Source of the DNA: Dokdonia sp. 4H-3-7-5
Lineage (GTDB): Bacteria > Bacteroidota > Bacteroidia > Flavobacteriales > Flavobacteriaceae
Reading direction: 5' to 3'
Length of the DNA stretch: 64,000 nucleotides
NCBI RefSeq assembly: GCF_000212355.1
Contig: NC_015496.1
Span: 3,132,001-3,196,000, forward strand
Under the pieces are notes generated by a model that saw only the letters and a program-made list of their open reading frames with translations, was not told the origin of the DNA and did not search any database. Shown piece by piece: positions 1 through 8,928 of the stretch (position 1 is its first letter; each line of letters opens with the position of its first letter). Made by a program: the position numbers and the translations under genes.

Positions 1-568
1 CATCACTAGCTTTAATTTTAGGTAAGTAGTGATTAAGAACTTCAAACATAGGGCTCCCCGTTTTTATAATTCTATCTGCAGGTAACCCTTCTTTAAGTAA
101 ATATTCTCTCGCAATATCGCTATAGGTAAGGTTTACATCTGCTGTGTGATCAACAATTTTCCTGTTTGTCTCTTCTGGCACACGCTGATCAAAGCAACGA
201 TTACCTGCCTCCATATGAAATATAGGTATGTGGCGCTTTTTTGCAGGAATAGCGCATAAACAGCTATTTGTATCTCCTAAAACTAAGAATGCATCTGGAT
301 TAATCTCTTCTAAAAGAGGATCTATTTTTATAAGAATATTACCTATAGTTTCCGTTGCTGATTTACCTGCAGCTTCAAGAAAATAATCCGGTTTTCTTAT
401 AGCAAGGTCATCAAAAAATATTTGATTAAGTTCATAATCATAATTTTGCCCAGTATGTACTAGAATATGCTCAATGGCTTCCGAAGCATCAAGTGCATCA
501 AGTACTCTTGATAAACGTATAATCTCTGGACGCGTACCTACGACGGTCATTACTTTTAATCTTTTCAT
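1..568 (-). CDS. UDP-N-acetylglucosamine 2-epimerase family protein (partial, C-terminus beyond left edge)
   Basis: The minus strand reads from an ATG at 568 without a stop to the window edge, giving about 189 residues that begin MKRLKVMTVVGTRPEIIRLS. The VGTRPEIIR start, the VHTGQNYD segment and the LGDTNS and HMEAGNR motifs are typical of non-hydrolysing UDP-GlcNAc 2-epimerases of the WecB/CapG/FnlC kind. The gene lies 9 bp downstream of the CapF-like gene and close to a CapE-like gene. It therefore probably performs the last step of UDP-L-FucNAc synthesis, epimerising UDP-N-acetyl-L-pneumosamine at C2. The family call is firm; the exact substrate is inferred from the neighbours. The C-terminal half is not in the window. 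Confidence 0.9.
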   Translation of the reverse strand, partial: MKRLKVMTVVGTRPEIIRLSRVLDALDASEAIEHILVHTGQNYDYELNQIFFDDLAIRKPDYFLEAAGKSATETIGNILIKIDPLLEEINPDAFLVLGDTNSCLCAIPAKKRHIPIFHMEAGNRCFDQRVPEETNRKIVDHTADVNLTYSDIAREYLLKEGLPADRIIKTGSPMFEVLNHYLPKIKASD

Positions 569-577
569 ATTTTTTAC

Positions 578-1696
578 TTAAACTTCTTCAAAATAAGTGT
601 CTGCATCAGCTGCATCATAAGGTTCGTTAATCCAAAAATTGGTATATAAAACATCATCTCCTATGTTTTTTATATTATGAGTGTACCATATAGGCATATC
701 TACGTAGGCTGGCTCATCACCATCAAGGTAAAAATCTAATATTTCGTTTGTACCTATCTTGCGTAATTGAATTAAAGCTTTTCCTTTAATAACTGCAAAA
801 CGCTCTATCTTTCTAGTATGATAATGATTTCCTCTAGTTATACCTGGAACTGTAGTCGAAAATGAAACTTGCCCTCCTACTCCTAATCTAATTATTTCAA
901 CAAAACTACCTCTTGGATCGGTATGTTGCGTAAATTTTACAGGAAAATGCGATGTTATATCCATATAACATCGATAGGTGTTAAATAGATGTAATTCAAA
1001 AGTGTTGGTCATCACTGGGATCACTCCAAGATCCTGATAGGTATTCTTAAAGCTTTGAAAGTAATTTAAAACTTCTGAAACTTTAGCGACAGCGGTATGA
1101 GAAATCACATACTCAGGTTCGTGTATACTGTCATTAATTTTATCCAAAATTTCTTGTACGAGCTCTAATACATAAATGAGCTTAAGCTCACCATCAATTT
1201 GAATAGTAGGTACTTCTCCTTTTGAAACTTGATGGGCAAATGTTGCTACAACTGAGTTATAGAAAGGTTTACCGAATGGACCAAAAACATTAGGAACAAT
1301 CATTCCGGTAAATGTAGCACCAACTTGCTCAGCCCAGTTATTGAGTAACTCCCTCGCTTTCTTTTTTGAAGATCCATAAAGATTTTCTCTACCTTCTTGA
1401 GATGAGGATGAAAAAAGTACGTGTGCTCTAGATTTAGTACGCTTTAATGAGGATATAAGGCTTTCTGCAAGATTAACATTAGTATCATATATGACCTGAG
1501 GATTATCGTGCCTATTCATTCCAGCAAGATGAACTATAGCATCGCATTTATTTACAAATTCATCCATCTTAGAATCTTTTTCAAAGAAAGAGCGTTCAAA
1601 AGGGACTAGTGTAAAATCTTCAGGTCTAGTATTAATTATCATTTTAAGGTGATTACCTACAAATCCAGCTTCTCCTGTTATACCTATAAATTTCAT
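578..1696 (-). CDS. capF: CapF-like bifunctional UDP-2-acetamido-2,6-dideoxy-hexulose reductase/epimerase
   Basis: This 372-residue protein has the two-part build of CapF (FnlB/WbjC). An N-terminal short-chain dehydrogenase domain carries a nucleotide-binding GEAGFVG loop (residues 8-14) and a YGSSK segment (Y107, K111). A C-terminal cupin domain carries HYHTRKIE at residues 291-298. In the family the cupin part performs C3 epimerisation and the SDR part reduces C4 with NADPH, giving the L-talose-type intermediate of UDP-L-FucNAc. It sits between the CapE-like gene upstream in the operon and the 2-epimerase downstream, which supports that pathway. The length is normal for the family. Confidence 0.93.
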   Translation of the reverse strand: MKFIGITGEAGFVGNHLKMIINTRPEDFTLVPFERSFFEKDSKMDEFVNKCDAIVHLAGMNRHDNPQVIYDTNVNLAESLISSLKRTKSRAHVLFSSSSQEGRENLYGSSKKKARELLNNWAEQVGATFTGMIVPNVFGPFGKPFYNSVVATFAHQVSKGEVPTIQIDGELKLIYVLELVQEILDKINDSIHEPEYVISHTAVAKVSEVLNYFQSFKNTYQDLGVIPVMTNTFELHLFNTYRCYMDITSHFPVKFTQHTDPRGSFVEIIRLGVGGQVSFSTTVPGITRGNHYHTRKIERFAVIKGKALIQLRKIGTNEILDFYLDGDEPAYVDMPIWYTHNIKNIGDDVLYTNFWINEPYDAADADTYFEEV

Positions 1697-1749
1697 AATA
1701 TATTTTTATCCCTTTTTATCGAATCTCATTTAGCGACCAATTAGATCAG

Positions 1750-1772
1750 CGTTTAAAGTTAGTTTTTAAACG
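1750..1772. repeat. Small inverted repeat in the gap upstream of capF
   Basis: CGTTTAAA (1750-1757) is followed, after 7 nt, by its exact reverse complement TTTAAACG (1765-1772). It lies in the 79-bp gap between the cupin gene and capF, the widest gap in this part of the operon. It could form a weak intra-operon hairpin or be chance in AT-rich DNA. Confidence 0.35.
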
Positions 1773-1775
1773 TAA

Positions 1776-2210
1776 CTACATTGGAGTGTTTGAATTGAAA
1801 TAATCAAGATCATATTTATAATCATCCTGTATTTCTCCCATCAAATAATCTGAAAATACAAGAATTGTTGCATTTTCCGTTAATGAGCTAATTCTCGTAA
1901 TATAACCATCTGGCACAAATAACACATCTCCGCTTTGCGCGAAAATAAGAAAACTATCTATAGATGCTTTAGGGTTGGGTACTTTCCAATTATCAACTTT
2001 TATGACGTCAATTTTCACTTGTCCAACTGAAGAAGAAAACCACCTCTTCTCAATCTGATGCCCTTGCCATCCCCGTACAGGACGATCTACACTATTAGTT
2101 ATCGAATACATCCTTCTGATTTGGGATGCATCAAAGTCATTGTTATAAACCAGTTCTCCTCGAATATCTTTGAATGACTTTCCTTTAATAATGTAAGGAA
2201 ATTGCTTCAT
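1776..2210 (-). CDS. WxcM/FdtA-like cupin sugar-processing protein
   Basis: This 144-residue single-domain protein resembles the WxcM-like C-terminal/FdtA sugar 3,4-ketoisomerase cupins. It starts with a DxRG segment and has a central RGWQGHQIEKRWF stretch, where family members usually have RGxHAHK. The first of the two usual histidines is Gln here (Q49), while H51 is kept. Its place between the capE-like and capF-like genes suggests a role in the same deoxy-aminosugar branch, perhaps an epimerase acting on a keto intermediate. The family is moderately sure; the reaction is not known. It starts 5 bp after the stop of the capE-like gene. Confidence 0.7.
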   Translation of the reverse strand: MKQFPYIIKGKSFKDIRGELVYNNDFDASQIRRMYSITNSVDRPVRGWQGHQIEKRWFSSSVGQVKIDVIKVDNWKVPNPKASIDSFLIFAQSGDVLFVPDGYITRISSLTENATILVFSDYLMGEIQDDYKYDLDYFNSNTPM

Positions 2211-2215
2211 GATTT

Positions 2216-3247
2216 TTAATTTGGATATTGAGAAACATCTTCGCCAAACACTTGCTTCTTAATTAGAGGTAAATTTGATAGTAATTGTTTCATCCCTTCA
2301 ACATCCTCTTGCTCTGTATTATGAGAGTTATAATCTTCTATCTCAGCAGCCGCATCTTCTCCCTCAGAAAAATATTGTGCATAGTTAAGGTCTCTATTAT
2401 CTGCAGGGATACGATAAAATTCTCCCATATCTTCTGCTTTAAGCATCTCTTCTCTAGTACAGAGGGTTTCATATAATTTTTCTCCGTGTCTTGTGCCTAT
2501 AATCTTTATATCGTTATCTGCCTTACATAATTCCTTAAGAGCTTGAGCAAGATCACCTATTGTTCCTGCTGGTGCTTTATTTACAAATAGGTCACCAGCA
2601 TTTCCATGCTCAAAAGCAAAAAGAACTAGCTCTACAGCTTCTTCTAGAGACATAAGAAAACGCGTCATACTAGGATCTGTTATTGTAATAGGATTTCCCT
2701 CTTGTATTTGTTTGAGAAATAAGGGTATTACAGAGCCTCTAGAGGCCATAACGTTACCATATCGAGTTAGGCATACTGTAGTGTCAGGATTATTGCGAGA
2801 GGCAGCAACGGCCACCTTCTCCATAAGCGCTTTAGAAATACCCATTGCATTAATGGGATATGCCGCTTTATCTGTACTCAAACAAATTACTTTTTTTACT
2901 TTATTAAAAGCTGCTGCATCAATTACATTCTGCGTGCCAAATACATTGGTTCTAGTAGCTTCTAGAGGAAAAAACTCACAAGAAGGGACCTGTTTCAATG
3001 CAGCAGCATGAAAAATATAATCAACACCACGGCTAGCTCTTTCAATACTATCATAGTTGCGCACATCACCTATATAAAATTTCAATTTATTATTTTTAAG
3101 TGCAGTACGCATATCATCCTGTTTCTTCTCGTCACGAGAAAATATTCTAATCTCACTGAAATGATCTGTATGTAGAAAACGCTGTAATACTGCGTTTCCA
3201 AATGAACCAGTTCCTCCAGTAATTAATAATATTTTATTTTTAAGCAT
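2216..3247 (-). CDS. capE: CapE-like UDP-GlcNAc 4,6-dehydratase/5-epimerase
   Basis: This 343-residue extended SDR has the Rossmann loop GGTGSFG (residues 11-17), STDK at 124-127 and an active-site M135-G-I-S-K139. Met replaces the usual Tyr of YxxxK, a hallmark of the CapE/FnlA group. The family converts UDP-GlcNAc to a UDP-2-acetamido-2,6-dideoxy-4-keto-hexose with inversion at C5, the first step towards UDP-L-FucNAc. The capF-like and 2-epimerase genes follow in the same operon, so the complete three-enzyme set is present. The EDYN segment near the end is ordinary for this group. Length and motifs fit the family well. Confidence 0.93.
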   Translation of the reverse strand: MLKNKILLITGGTGSFGNAVLQRFLHTDHFSEIRIFSRDEKKQDDMRTALKNNKLKFYIGDVRNYDSIERASRGVDYIFHAAALKQVPSCEFFPLEATRTNVFGTQNVIDAAAFNKVKKVICLSTDKAAYPINAMGISKALMEKVAVAASRNNPDTTVCLTRYGNVMASRGSVIPLFLKQIQEGNPITITDPSMTRFLMSLEEAVELVLFAFEHGNAGDLFVNKAPAGTIGDLAQALKELCKADNDIKIIGTRHGEKLYETLCTREEMLKAEDMGEFYRIPADNRDLNYAQYFSEGEDAAAEIEDYNSHNTEQEDVEGMKQLLSNLPLIKKQVFGEDVSQYPN

Positions 3248-3265
3248 AATTAATTTTGTTTTAGA

Positions 3266-4387
3266 TTAAGACCCGTAGGGCGCTTTCATATATTGCCAGA
3301 AGAACTTATACTCATCTAAGGACTGTATAGCAAATATGGTAATAAATATGAATCCTACAGTTGCTAGACTATATGTAACTCCCCTAAATTTATTAGAATG
3401 CAGCGACGATGAGCTAGATGCATCTAAAAGAAATGGAATCCAAACCATCATTATAATAGCAAAATACTGAGCTACTCTTCCTGCACTAGGGTTTACCCAT
3501 TGTAATGGGAGAAAAAATAGGGCAAGAGCAAAAACATTGTACATTACCACAACGCGGTAATTGTCTTTTGTTGCTTTTTTCATTAATATAAGGCCAATAA
3601 TACCAAGCACGATTTGAAAAGCAGTTAGTATTAATGACCCACCTGTTTTGTATTGCTCCGCATAAACTCCAAATCTATCTTCAACACCAAAAATAGTAAC
3701 AAAAAATAACGCGAGGTAATTTTTGAAGTACATGACTACAGGGAAAGTAATAATTGACAAACCAAAAATCAATTTAGGCCTATTCAATTTTACAACAGCA
3801 TAAAGAGGCAGAAAAACTAATGCAGATATATGAAACAATGACCCAATTAATACGAGAAGTATAAACCTCCAAATGTTACGCTTAACTAAATGCTCATAAC
3901 TTATGAATAAAACAGCAGTAGCAAGTGTTTGACGTATACCTGTAATAGAGTAAAACCCATAATAATAACCCATATATATAATAAAAGCGACTGCTATATG
4001 CCTTATGCTAGTAGTATTTTTATACATAAAATGACCAAAAGGAATCATAAAAAAGAAACCAACAATCATTAAATATACTTGATAATCTAATGTAAAAATC
4101 TGAATAACTTTTTGAAAAAAGAGATAGAATGGATCCTTACCTGAGAGAGTAAAAAGTTTGTTTAAAACAGAATTCCAATTAGTATTTTCAGCTTGTTTCC
4201 AAAGAACATTGTATTGATACGTGTCGGCACCGACTGCCCAATTTCTAAGGCCAGATTGTAGAGCAAGGATAAAAACAATTATGGCAATAAATTGTTTACG
4301 CCTTTTTTCATACGATCTTTCTGGAATCTCCACAGAAAAAAGAATTCCACAAGCAATAATCATAAGTATGATAAAAATACGATGCAT
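3266..4387 (-). CDS. EpsG-family polysaccharide polymerase (Wzy-like)
   Basis: This 373-residue, strongly hydrophobic protein has about ten predicted membrane segments. Near residue 47 it has RNWAVGADTYQYN, which matches the R-x-x-x-G-x-D-T-x-x-Y signature of EpsG proteins. EpsG/Wzy proteins are inner-membrane polymerases that join lipid-linked repeat units on the periplasmic side. It shares an operon with a flippase, glycosyltransferases and sugar-nucleotide enzymes, which fits. No other polymerase candidate is visible in the locus, so it is the best candidate for the Wzy role. The substrate cannot be told from sequence. Confidence 0.82.
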   Translation of the reverse strand: MHRIFIILMIIACGILFSVEIPERSYEKRRKQFIAIIVFILALQSGLRNWAVGADTYQYNVLWKQAENTNWNSVLNKLFTLSGKDPFYLFFQKVIQIFTLDYQVYLMIVGFFFMIPFGHFMYKNTTSIRHIAVAFIIYMGYYYGFYSITGIRQTLATAVLFISYEHLVKRNIWRFILLVLIGSLFHISALVFLPLYAVVKLNRPKLIFGLSIITFPVVMYFKNYLALFFVTIFGVEDRFGVYAEQYKTGGSLILTAFQIVLGIIGLILMKKATKDNYRVVVMYNVFALALFFLPLQWVNPSAGRVAQYFAIIMMVWIPFLLDASSSSSLHSNKFRGVTYSLATVGFIFITIFAIQSLDEYKFFWQYMKAPYGS

Positions 4388-4402
4388 AGATAGGGTAAAA
4401 AA

Positions 4403-4945
4403 CTAAGATTTTGTTTTTTGATAATTAAAAATTTTTTTTAATTCGTCATCTTTTTCCTTCCCGACGAGATGACCTATTTTCAATGAGTTTTGTTGAATCT
4501 TCTTCAGATAATCATCTGTAGATTTTATATACCGAGCAGGAACCCCGGCTACAACTGAATTATCTTCAACATTTTTTGTAACAACAGAACCAGCACCAAT
4601 GATACAATTATTTCCAATCGTAACCCCAGGCAGAATAATACTTCTAACCCCAATATAGACTTTATTACCAACAGTTATTGGAGAAGTTATCTCTAAATCA
4701 GGAAATTTATCTCTAAACAATAGGGTTCCGCCATCGTGTGTTATAAATACGACTTCTCTAGTAATATGAACATCATTTCCTAACTTAATACACCAAGGCT
4801 CAGTACCAAACATTCCTATTGGATTACCATAAATATGCAAGTTCTCTCCTGCATTCACACCAATATTTCTAGCATATCTTTCATGGTTTAATTTTGCTGA
4901 AATATTAATATATATATATTTATAAATTTTTTTTAAAATACTCAT
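4403..4945 (-). CDS. Left-handed beta-helix acyltransferase (hexapeptide repeat)
   Basis: This 180-residue protein has a run of hexapeptide repeats ending in [20 protein letters not shown] and GVPARYIK, the pattern of the LbH maltose/serine O-acetyltransferase-like group. A likely catalytic His lies in the VFITHDGG segment. Such enzymes use acetyl-CoA to O-acetylate sugars or to modify amino sugars. It starts 2 bp after the CBS-nucleotidyltransferase gene, so it is probably co-translated and modifies a repeat-unit sugar. Acceptor and position are unknown. Confidence 0.8.
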   Translation of the reverse strand: MSILKKIYKYIYINISAKLNHERYARNIGVNAGENLHIYGNPIGMFGTEPWCIKLGNDVHITREVVFITHDGGTLLFRDKFPDLEITSPITVGNKVYIGVRSIILPGVTIGNNCIIGAGSVVTKNVEDNSVVAGVPARYIKSTDDYLKKIQQNSLKIGHLVGKEKDDELKKIFNYQKTKS

Positions 4946-4947
4946 AA

Positions 4948-6000
4948 TCAGACTTTTAAAACACTCTTGTAATCATTCCAATTTCCAATATCCTGCCAAC
5001 TATTTTCTCCGATAGGGAATACTCCAACATTATGATTTTCATTTTTAACCTTGTCAATAAGTTCTGTGATATGATAAAAAGTGTTTTCTGGAATTAAATG
5101 TAGCATCTCTGGTTCCAATAAGTACATTCCTGTGTTTATTTGAAATACTAATTCAGGTTTTTCATCCATTTTACTTAGTAAACCGTTGTCTCCAGTCTCT
5201 ATAGTACCGTAAGGAATCTTATAACTTTTAAGTGCAGAAACTATCGTAATTTTATTTTCATTTCTTTTATGATATTCATAAATTTCCTCTAAGTCTTGAT
5301 CAATTAATATATCACAATTAGATACAAAAAATGGAGTTCTGATTTTATCCCTTATAAGAAACATCGAACCTGCAGTTCCTAAAGGTTTATCTTCTTGAAA
5401 ATATGAAATATTATAATCACTATTGTTTAAATCTTTAAAATAACTCTTTACCGTCTTCGCTTTATAATTTACAGATATGAAAAAATTATTACATCCAACA
5501 TCAACAAAGCGATCCATTATGTCCTCTATAATTGTTTTTTCATTAATTGGTAATAAAGGTTTAGGGAATACATTTGTTAGAGGACGAAGTCGTGTTCCCT
5601 TTCCACCAGCCATAATAATCACTGGTAAATTAAGCGATATATCTTTCTTTCTCTTGATGGATCCAAAAATTTCTTCCCAAAATAAAATATCGATTAACTT
5701 GCCATTTTGAGATATAATAGGCATTACCTCTGTACGTGCTTTGAGCATTTTTGATTTAACTTCTTCTCTTGGCTCAAGATCGGAACAGACAGTAATTTCT
5801 AATCTTAAGATACCTCCGATAGGACTTTCTAATGGGATTTTATTAATTATAGCCCTTTGAATGTCCCCTATACTAAGAACACTCTTGAATATATCACCCT
5901 CCATGACTAGAAGTAGTTTTCGTTTAAGGGAATCCATTTTTTCGAGTGCCTGTAATATTGAACACGTTTTATCTACAAATAGTGTTTCCTTTTTTATCAT
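4948..6000 (-). CDS. CBS-domain nucleotidyltransferase (PtmE-like NTP transferase)
   Basis: Residues 1 to about 120 look like a CBS-domain pair. They are followed by a sugar-1-phosphate nucleotidyltransferase domain that starts at [16 protein letters not shown] and continues with FPKPLLPI. This order is seen in PtmE-type enzymes, which make GDP-glucosamine in the Campylobacter legionaminic acid route, and in related hexose-1-phosphate nucleotidyltransferases. No sialic-acid-like synthase is visible here, so a legionaminate product is not supported. The CBS part may regulate by binding nucleotides. It overlaps the upstream glycosyltransferase gene by 4 bp (ATGA), which suggests translational coupling. 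Confidence 0.82.
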   Translation of the reverse strand: MIKKETLFVDKTCSILQALEKMDSLKRKLLLVMEGDIFKSVLSIGDIQRAIINKIPLESPIGGILRLEITVCSDLEPREEVKSKMLKARTEVMPIISQNGKLIDILFWEEIFGSIKRKKDISLNLPVIIMAGGKGTRLRPLTNVFPKPLLPINEKTIIEDIMDRFVDVGCNNFFISVNYKAKTVKSYFKDLNNSDYNISYFQEDKPLGTAGSMFLIRDKIRTPFFVSNCDILIDQDLEEIYEYHKRNENKITIVSALKSYKIPYGTIETGDNGLLSKMDEKPELVFQINTGMYLLEPEMLHLIPENTFYHITELIDKVKNENHNVGVFPIGENSWQDIGNWNDYKSVLKV

Positions 6001-7214
6001 AATATATTTTTATTTTTTTGCTCAGATAAAATTGCTTGATAGATATCTAAGTAAGTTTTTGGGATTTTAGAATTATCGTAGATACTTGTAATTAATTCAT
6101 ATGCGTTTTCTATTAATGTATCCCTTCTATCCTTATTACTTAAAACAAGTTCAATTTTGTTCGCTAAATCATTTACATCCCCATTTTTACTTAAAACAAC
6201 ACACTCCTTTATCCTATTTAATTCTGGTATACCTCCAACGGCATTGGCAACTATTGGTAAACGCATGAACATTGCTTCTCTGAGAGACCCAGGAAGACCA
6301 TCAAAATGTGTAGGAAGTACATACAAACGTGCCGAAATTGCGAGGCGAAATACGTCTTCTTGAGTCTCTTGATAGCCTGCAAAAACAATCGCTTCGTCTA
6401 AACCAAGTGAAGATATTTTATTTTTAATATATAAAACGTATTCATTAGAACCTCCTCCAATAATAATAGCTTGAATTCTCGGATTCTTAAACTTTAACAA
6501 AGCTATGGCATCAATAAAATCTTCAATTCCCTTATCCTTAGTTATTCTCGCATAATAGACTAAATCATAAATAACAGGTGTATCACCTACTTTTACTTTA
6601 GGCTTTTTAGTGGGATAATGAGAACTATAAATCTTTGCATTTTTATTTATAATCCTCAATATGTTGTATACGTCTTGACTAGCATTGGTGAAGTATAATG
6701 CTTCACTGTTAATCTTATTTTCAATACGAATTCGATTCCATCTAACATAGTTTTTTAATATATTCCTTGGTTTTCTCGATAAATGAACAAAGCCTTGAAC
6801 TGTAATTAAAATAGGAATTGATTTTATTCTCAATACACCTACAGCGTACAACGGATTTTCAGACCCATGAAGGTGAATCAAATGAGGAGCAATACCCTTA
6901 ATTAACTTATTTACACGCTTTTGAACCTTTCTAAAGTTAAACTTTAAATTATAATATTTTGCTGGTAGATAATCAGACCTATACTTATATAATATAATTT
7001 TAATATTTCCAATGTTAGTCTTAGCAAAATTATTCGTGTAGTAATTTGGTGAAATAATAGTTAATTCTATATCTTCCCTATGCCTAAATAATTCTATTAA
7101 ATCTGATATCCAAGGAGAAACTACTGGATGATATGAATAAGACAGCTTTGATTGCAATTCCGAACTTGTAAAACTACAAAGCCAGATAATTTTAATTTTA
7201 TTTATTTTGTCCAA
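5997..7214 (-). CDS. Glycosyltransferase family 4 (GT-B)
   Basis: This 405-residue protein has the GT-B arrangement. The N-terminal half contains HLIHLHGSENPLYA. The C-terminal Rossmann half has IIGGGSNEY and the nucleotide-sugar site with SLREAMFMRLPIVANAVGGIPEL, the family-4 E-x7-E region. It probably transfers a sugar to the lipid-linked repeat unit at the cytoplasmic face of the inner membrane. It overlaps the GNAT gene upstream by 17 bp and the CBS-nucleotidyltransferase gene by 4 bp, a tight co-translated set. Donor and acceptor are unknown. Confidence 0.88.
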   Translation of the reverse strand: MDKINKIKIIWLCSFTSSELQSKLSYSYHPVVSPWISDLIELFRHREDIELTIISPNYYTNNFAKTNIGNIKIILYKYRSDYLPAKYYNLKFNFRKVQKRVNKLIKGIAPHLIHLHGSENPLYAVGVLRIKSIPILITVQGFVHLSRKPRNILKNYVRWNRIRIENKINSEALYFTNASQDVYNILRIINKNAKIYSSHYPTKKPKVKVGDTPVIYDLVYYARITKDKGIEDFIDAIALLKFKNPRIQAIIIGGGSNEYVLYIKNKISSLGLDEAIVFAGYQETQEDVFRLAISARLYVLPTHFDGLPGSLREAMFMRLPIVANAVGGIPELNRIKECVVLSKNGDVNDLANKIELVLSNKDRRDTLIENAYELITSIYDNSKIPKTYLDIYQAILSEQKNKNIL

Positions 7215-7749
7215 AGCTTTGATTATTTGCCTTAAATATGGAATAAATTAGAACATCATTATAAGAATCTTCAAAATAAAAATGTTCAACCAGTTTTCCC
7301 TCTTGCTTAAAACCATCTAATTTTTCAAACAAGTTAAGTGACTTTCTATTATAATCAACTACGTAGCTCGTTATCTTTCTCAAATTCAAAATATTAAAAG
7401 CATATGATATTATAAGTTCTACAAATTCTTTCCCGTAACCTTGGCCTTGATTTTTAGAATCTCCTATCATAAAACCTAGCGTCGATGTTCCCGATATTTG
7501 ATCTATATTGTTTAGTTGAACAACGCCTATAAATTCATCTTGACTAATAGTTTCTATCGCAAAATAAACATTCTTATTAGATATATCATTCAAAATACTT
7601 TCAAACCAGCTTGTTTCCATCTCAATAGTTTTTGGAAAACGAATACCTTGAGTTAATCTAATAAGATCCAATGAATTTCTCCATTCGTGCATTTTCAACT
7701 TATCTTGAAATTTTAAAGGGCGTAATCTAATTCTTTTACTTTCTAACAT
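7198..7749 (-). CDS. GNAT N-acetyltransferase (RimJ/RimL type)
   Basis: This 183-residue protein has the GNAT fold in full. It opens with RIRLRPLKFQDK, has the acetyl-CoA loop NQGQGYGKE near residue 108, and ends with the NRKSLNLFEKLDGFK segment typical of RimJ/RimL-like members. GNAT proteins in sugar loci, such as the PseH type, acetylate the 4-amino group of UDP-amino sugars. A DegT aminotransferase and a dehydratase in the same operon make an aminosugar acceptor likely. Ribosomal-protein acetylation is less likely given the position. Confidence 0.82.
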   Translation of the reverse strand: MLESKRIRLRPLKFQDKLKMHEWRNSLDLIRLTQGIRFPKTIEMETSWFESILNDISNKNVYFAIETISQDEFIGVVQLNNIDQISGTSTLGFMIGDSKNQGQGYGKEFVELIISYAFNILNLRKITSYVVDYNRKSLNLFEKLDGFKQEGKLVEHFYFEDSYNDVLIYSIFKANNQSFGQNK

Positions 7750-7756
7750 ATAATTA

Positions 7757-8923
7757 TTAGCTAAGATTTGTTAACATTAAATCATATAATTTTGAGTAAT
7801 TACACTCCAAATTATAAATATCATTTCCCTGAAAGATAACCTCTCCATATCTATTAAGACTATTTTTTATCCTTGGCACTACATCTCCCTTATTCAATGC
7901 AACTCTTAAATGAACTATAGAATCATCTTTAATAGTCGATTTCCATTCTTCAAGAACTGTTAATCCTGCATTAAATTCAAAAAATTTAATTAAGGAACTC
8001 TTCCCTACATCGCTTGTGATTTTTGGCAGATTACGCTGTGATATTGTAATGAGATAGTCTTCAATATCAGACCCTGTAGATAATTGAGTTAAATGTGAAG
8101 TTATAAAATCACCACCTAATCTTGGGCTTGTTTCAATAATATATATCTGATTATTTTGAATTTTTATCTCGGTATGTGATGCGCAATTTACAAAATTAAA
8201 AGCCCTACCAATTTTGCATAACAAATCACTAATTTCTAATTTAATATCGTCAGATAAATTTGCAGGCTGTTTATGTCCTAATTCTACATTATAAGGAAAT
8301 GGTGTCGTTTCTTTTTCTGTATAAGCAATTACTTTATGATTGCCATTAAAATGCAGCCCCTCGATAGAGTATTCCTTACCTTCAATAAATTCTTCAACTA
8401 ATAATTTGTTTTTTTTAGTATACTTAAAGGTATCAACAAAGTTAACTCTCAGATCATCCATTGTAGTACATAACACTACACCACGACTACCTGAATTATC
8501 TAAAGGTTTTATAATAACTGGAAAACTTCCTAAATACTCCTTTGCAGCAGCTAGTTCCACCCCTTTAGCACAAGGTAAATTATTCTTGAGGAATAATTCT
8601 TTCATTAAAAACTTATTTGTCGAAATTATTGCAGTTTCCTCACTTATAAATGGAAGCTTTAAAGTCTCTGCTACACGCGCCATCATCACTAGTGGCTTAT
8701 CGGAAGCTGCTGTTATAACACCACAAATACTCTCGCGACGAGCAATAGCTAAAGTCTTTTCATAATCTTGCCCATCGACTATTTCAAATACTGTCGCTTC
8801 TTTTTTACATAAAGCATTAGGGTCTGGATCGATCACAATAGTTCTCAACCCTCTATTTTTGCACTTTAAGATAAGAGACCTCTGTAAAATTGAACCTCCA
8901 AAGATTAGAATTGACTGCTGCAT
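7757..8923 (-). CDS. ATP-grasp ligase (carboxylate-amine ligase)
   Basis: This 388-residue protein has the ATP-grasp build. A pre-ATP-grasp Rossmann domain starts ILIFGGSILQRSLI. The FPVIIKPLDNSGSRGV phosphate-binding loop lies near residue 135, VEEFIEGKEYSIEG follows, and the Mg-binding end has IYIIETSPRLGGDF. The family joins a carboxylate to an amine by way of an acyl phosphate. It sits between a DegT aminotransferase gene (5 bp away) and a GNAT gene, so a reasonable role is to attach an amino acid or another acid to a 4-amino sugar of the polysaccharide. That role is inference. Confidence 0.85.
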   Translation of the reverse strand: MQQSILIFGGSILQRSLILKCKNRGLRTIVIDPDPNALCKKEATVFEIVDGQDYEKTLAIARRESICGVITAASDKPLVMMARVAETLKLPFISEETAIISTNKFLMKELFLKNNLPCAKGVELAAAKEYLGSFPVIIKPLDNSGSRGVVLCTTMDDLRVNFVDTFKYTKKNKLLVEEFIEGKEYSIEGLHFNGNHKVIAYTEKETTPFPYNVELGHKQPANLSDDIKLEISDLLCKIGRAFNFVNCASHTEIKIQNNQIYIIETSPRLGGDFITSHLTQLSTGSDIEDYLITISQRNLPKITSDVGKSSLIKFFEFNAGLTVLEEWKSTIKDDSIVHLRVALNKGDVVPRIKNSLNRYGEVIFQGNDIYNLECNYSKLYDLMLTNLS

Positions 8924-8928
8924 TCTTC

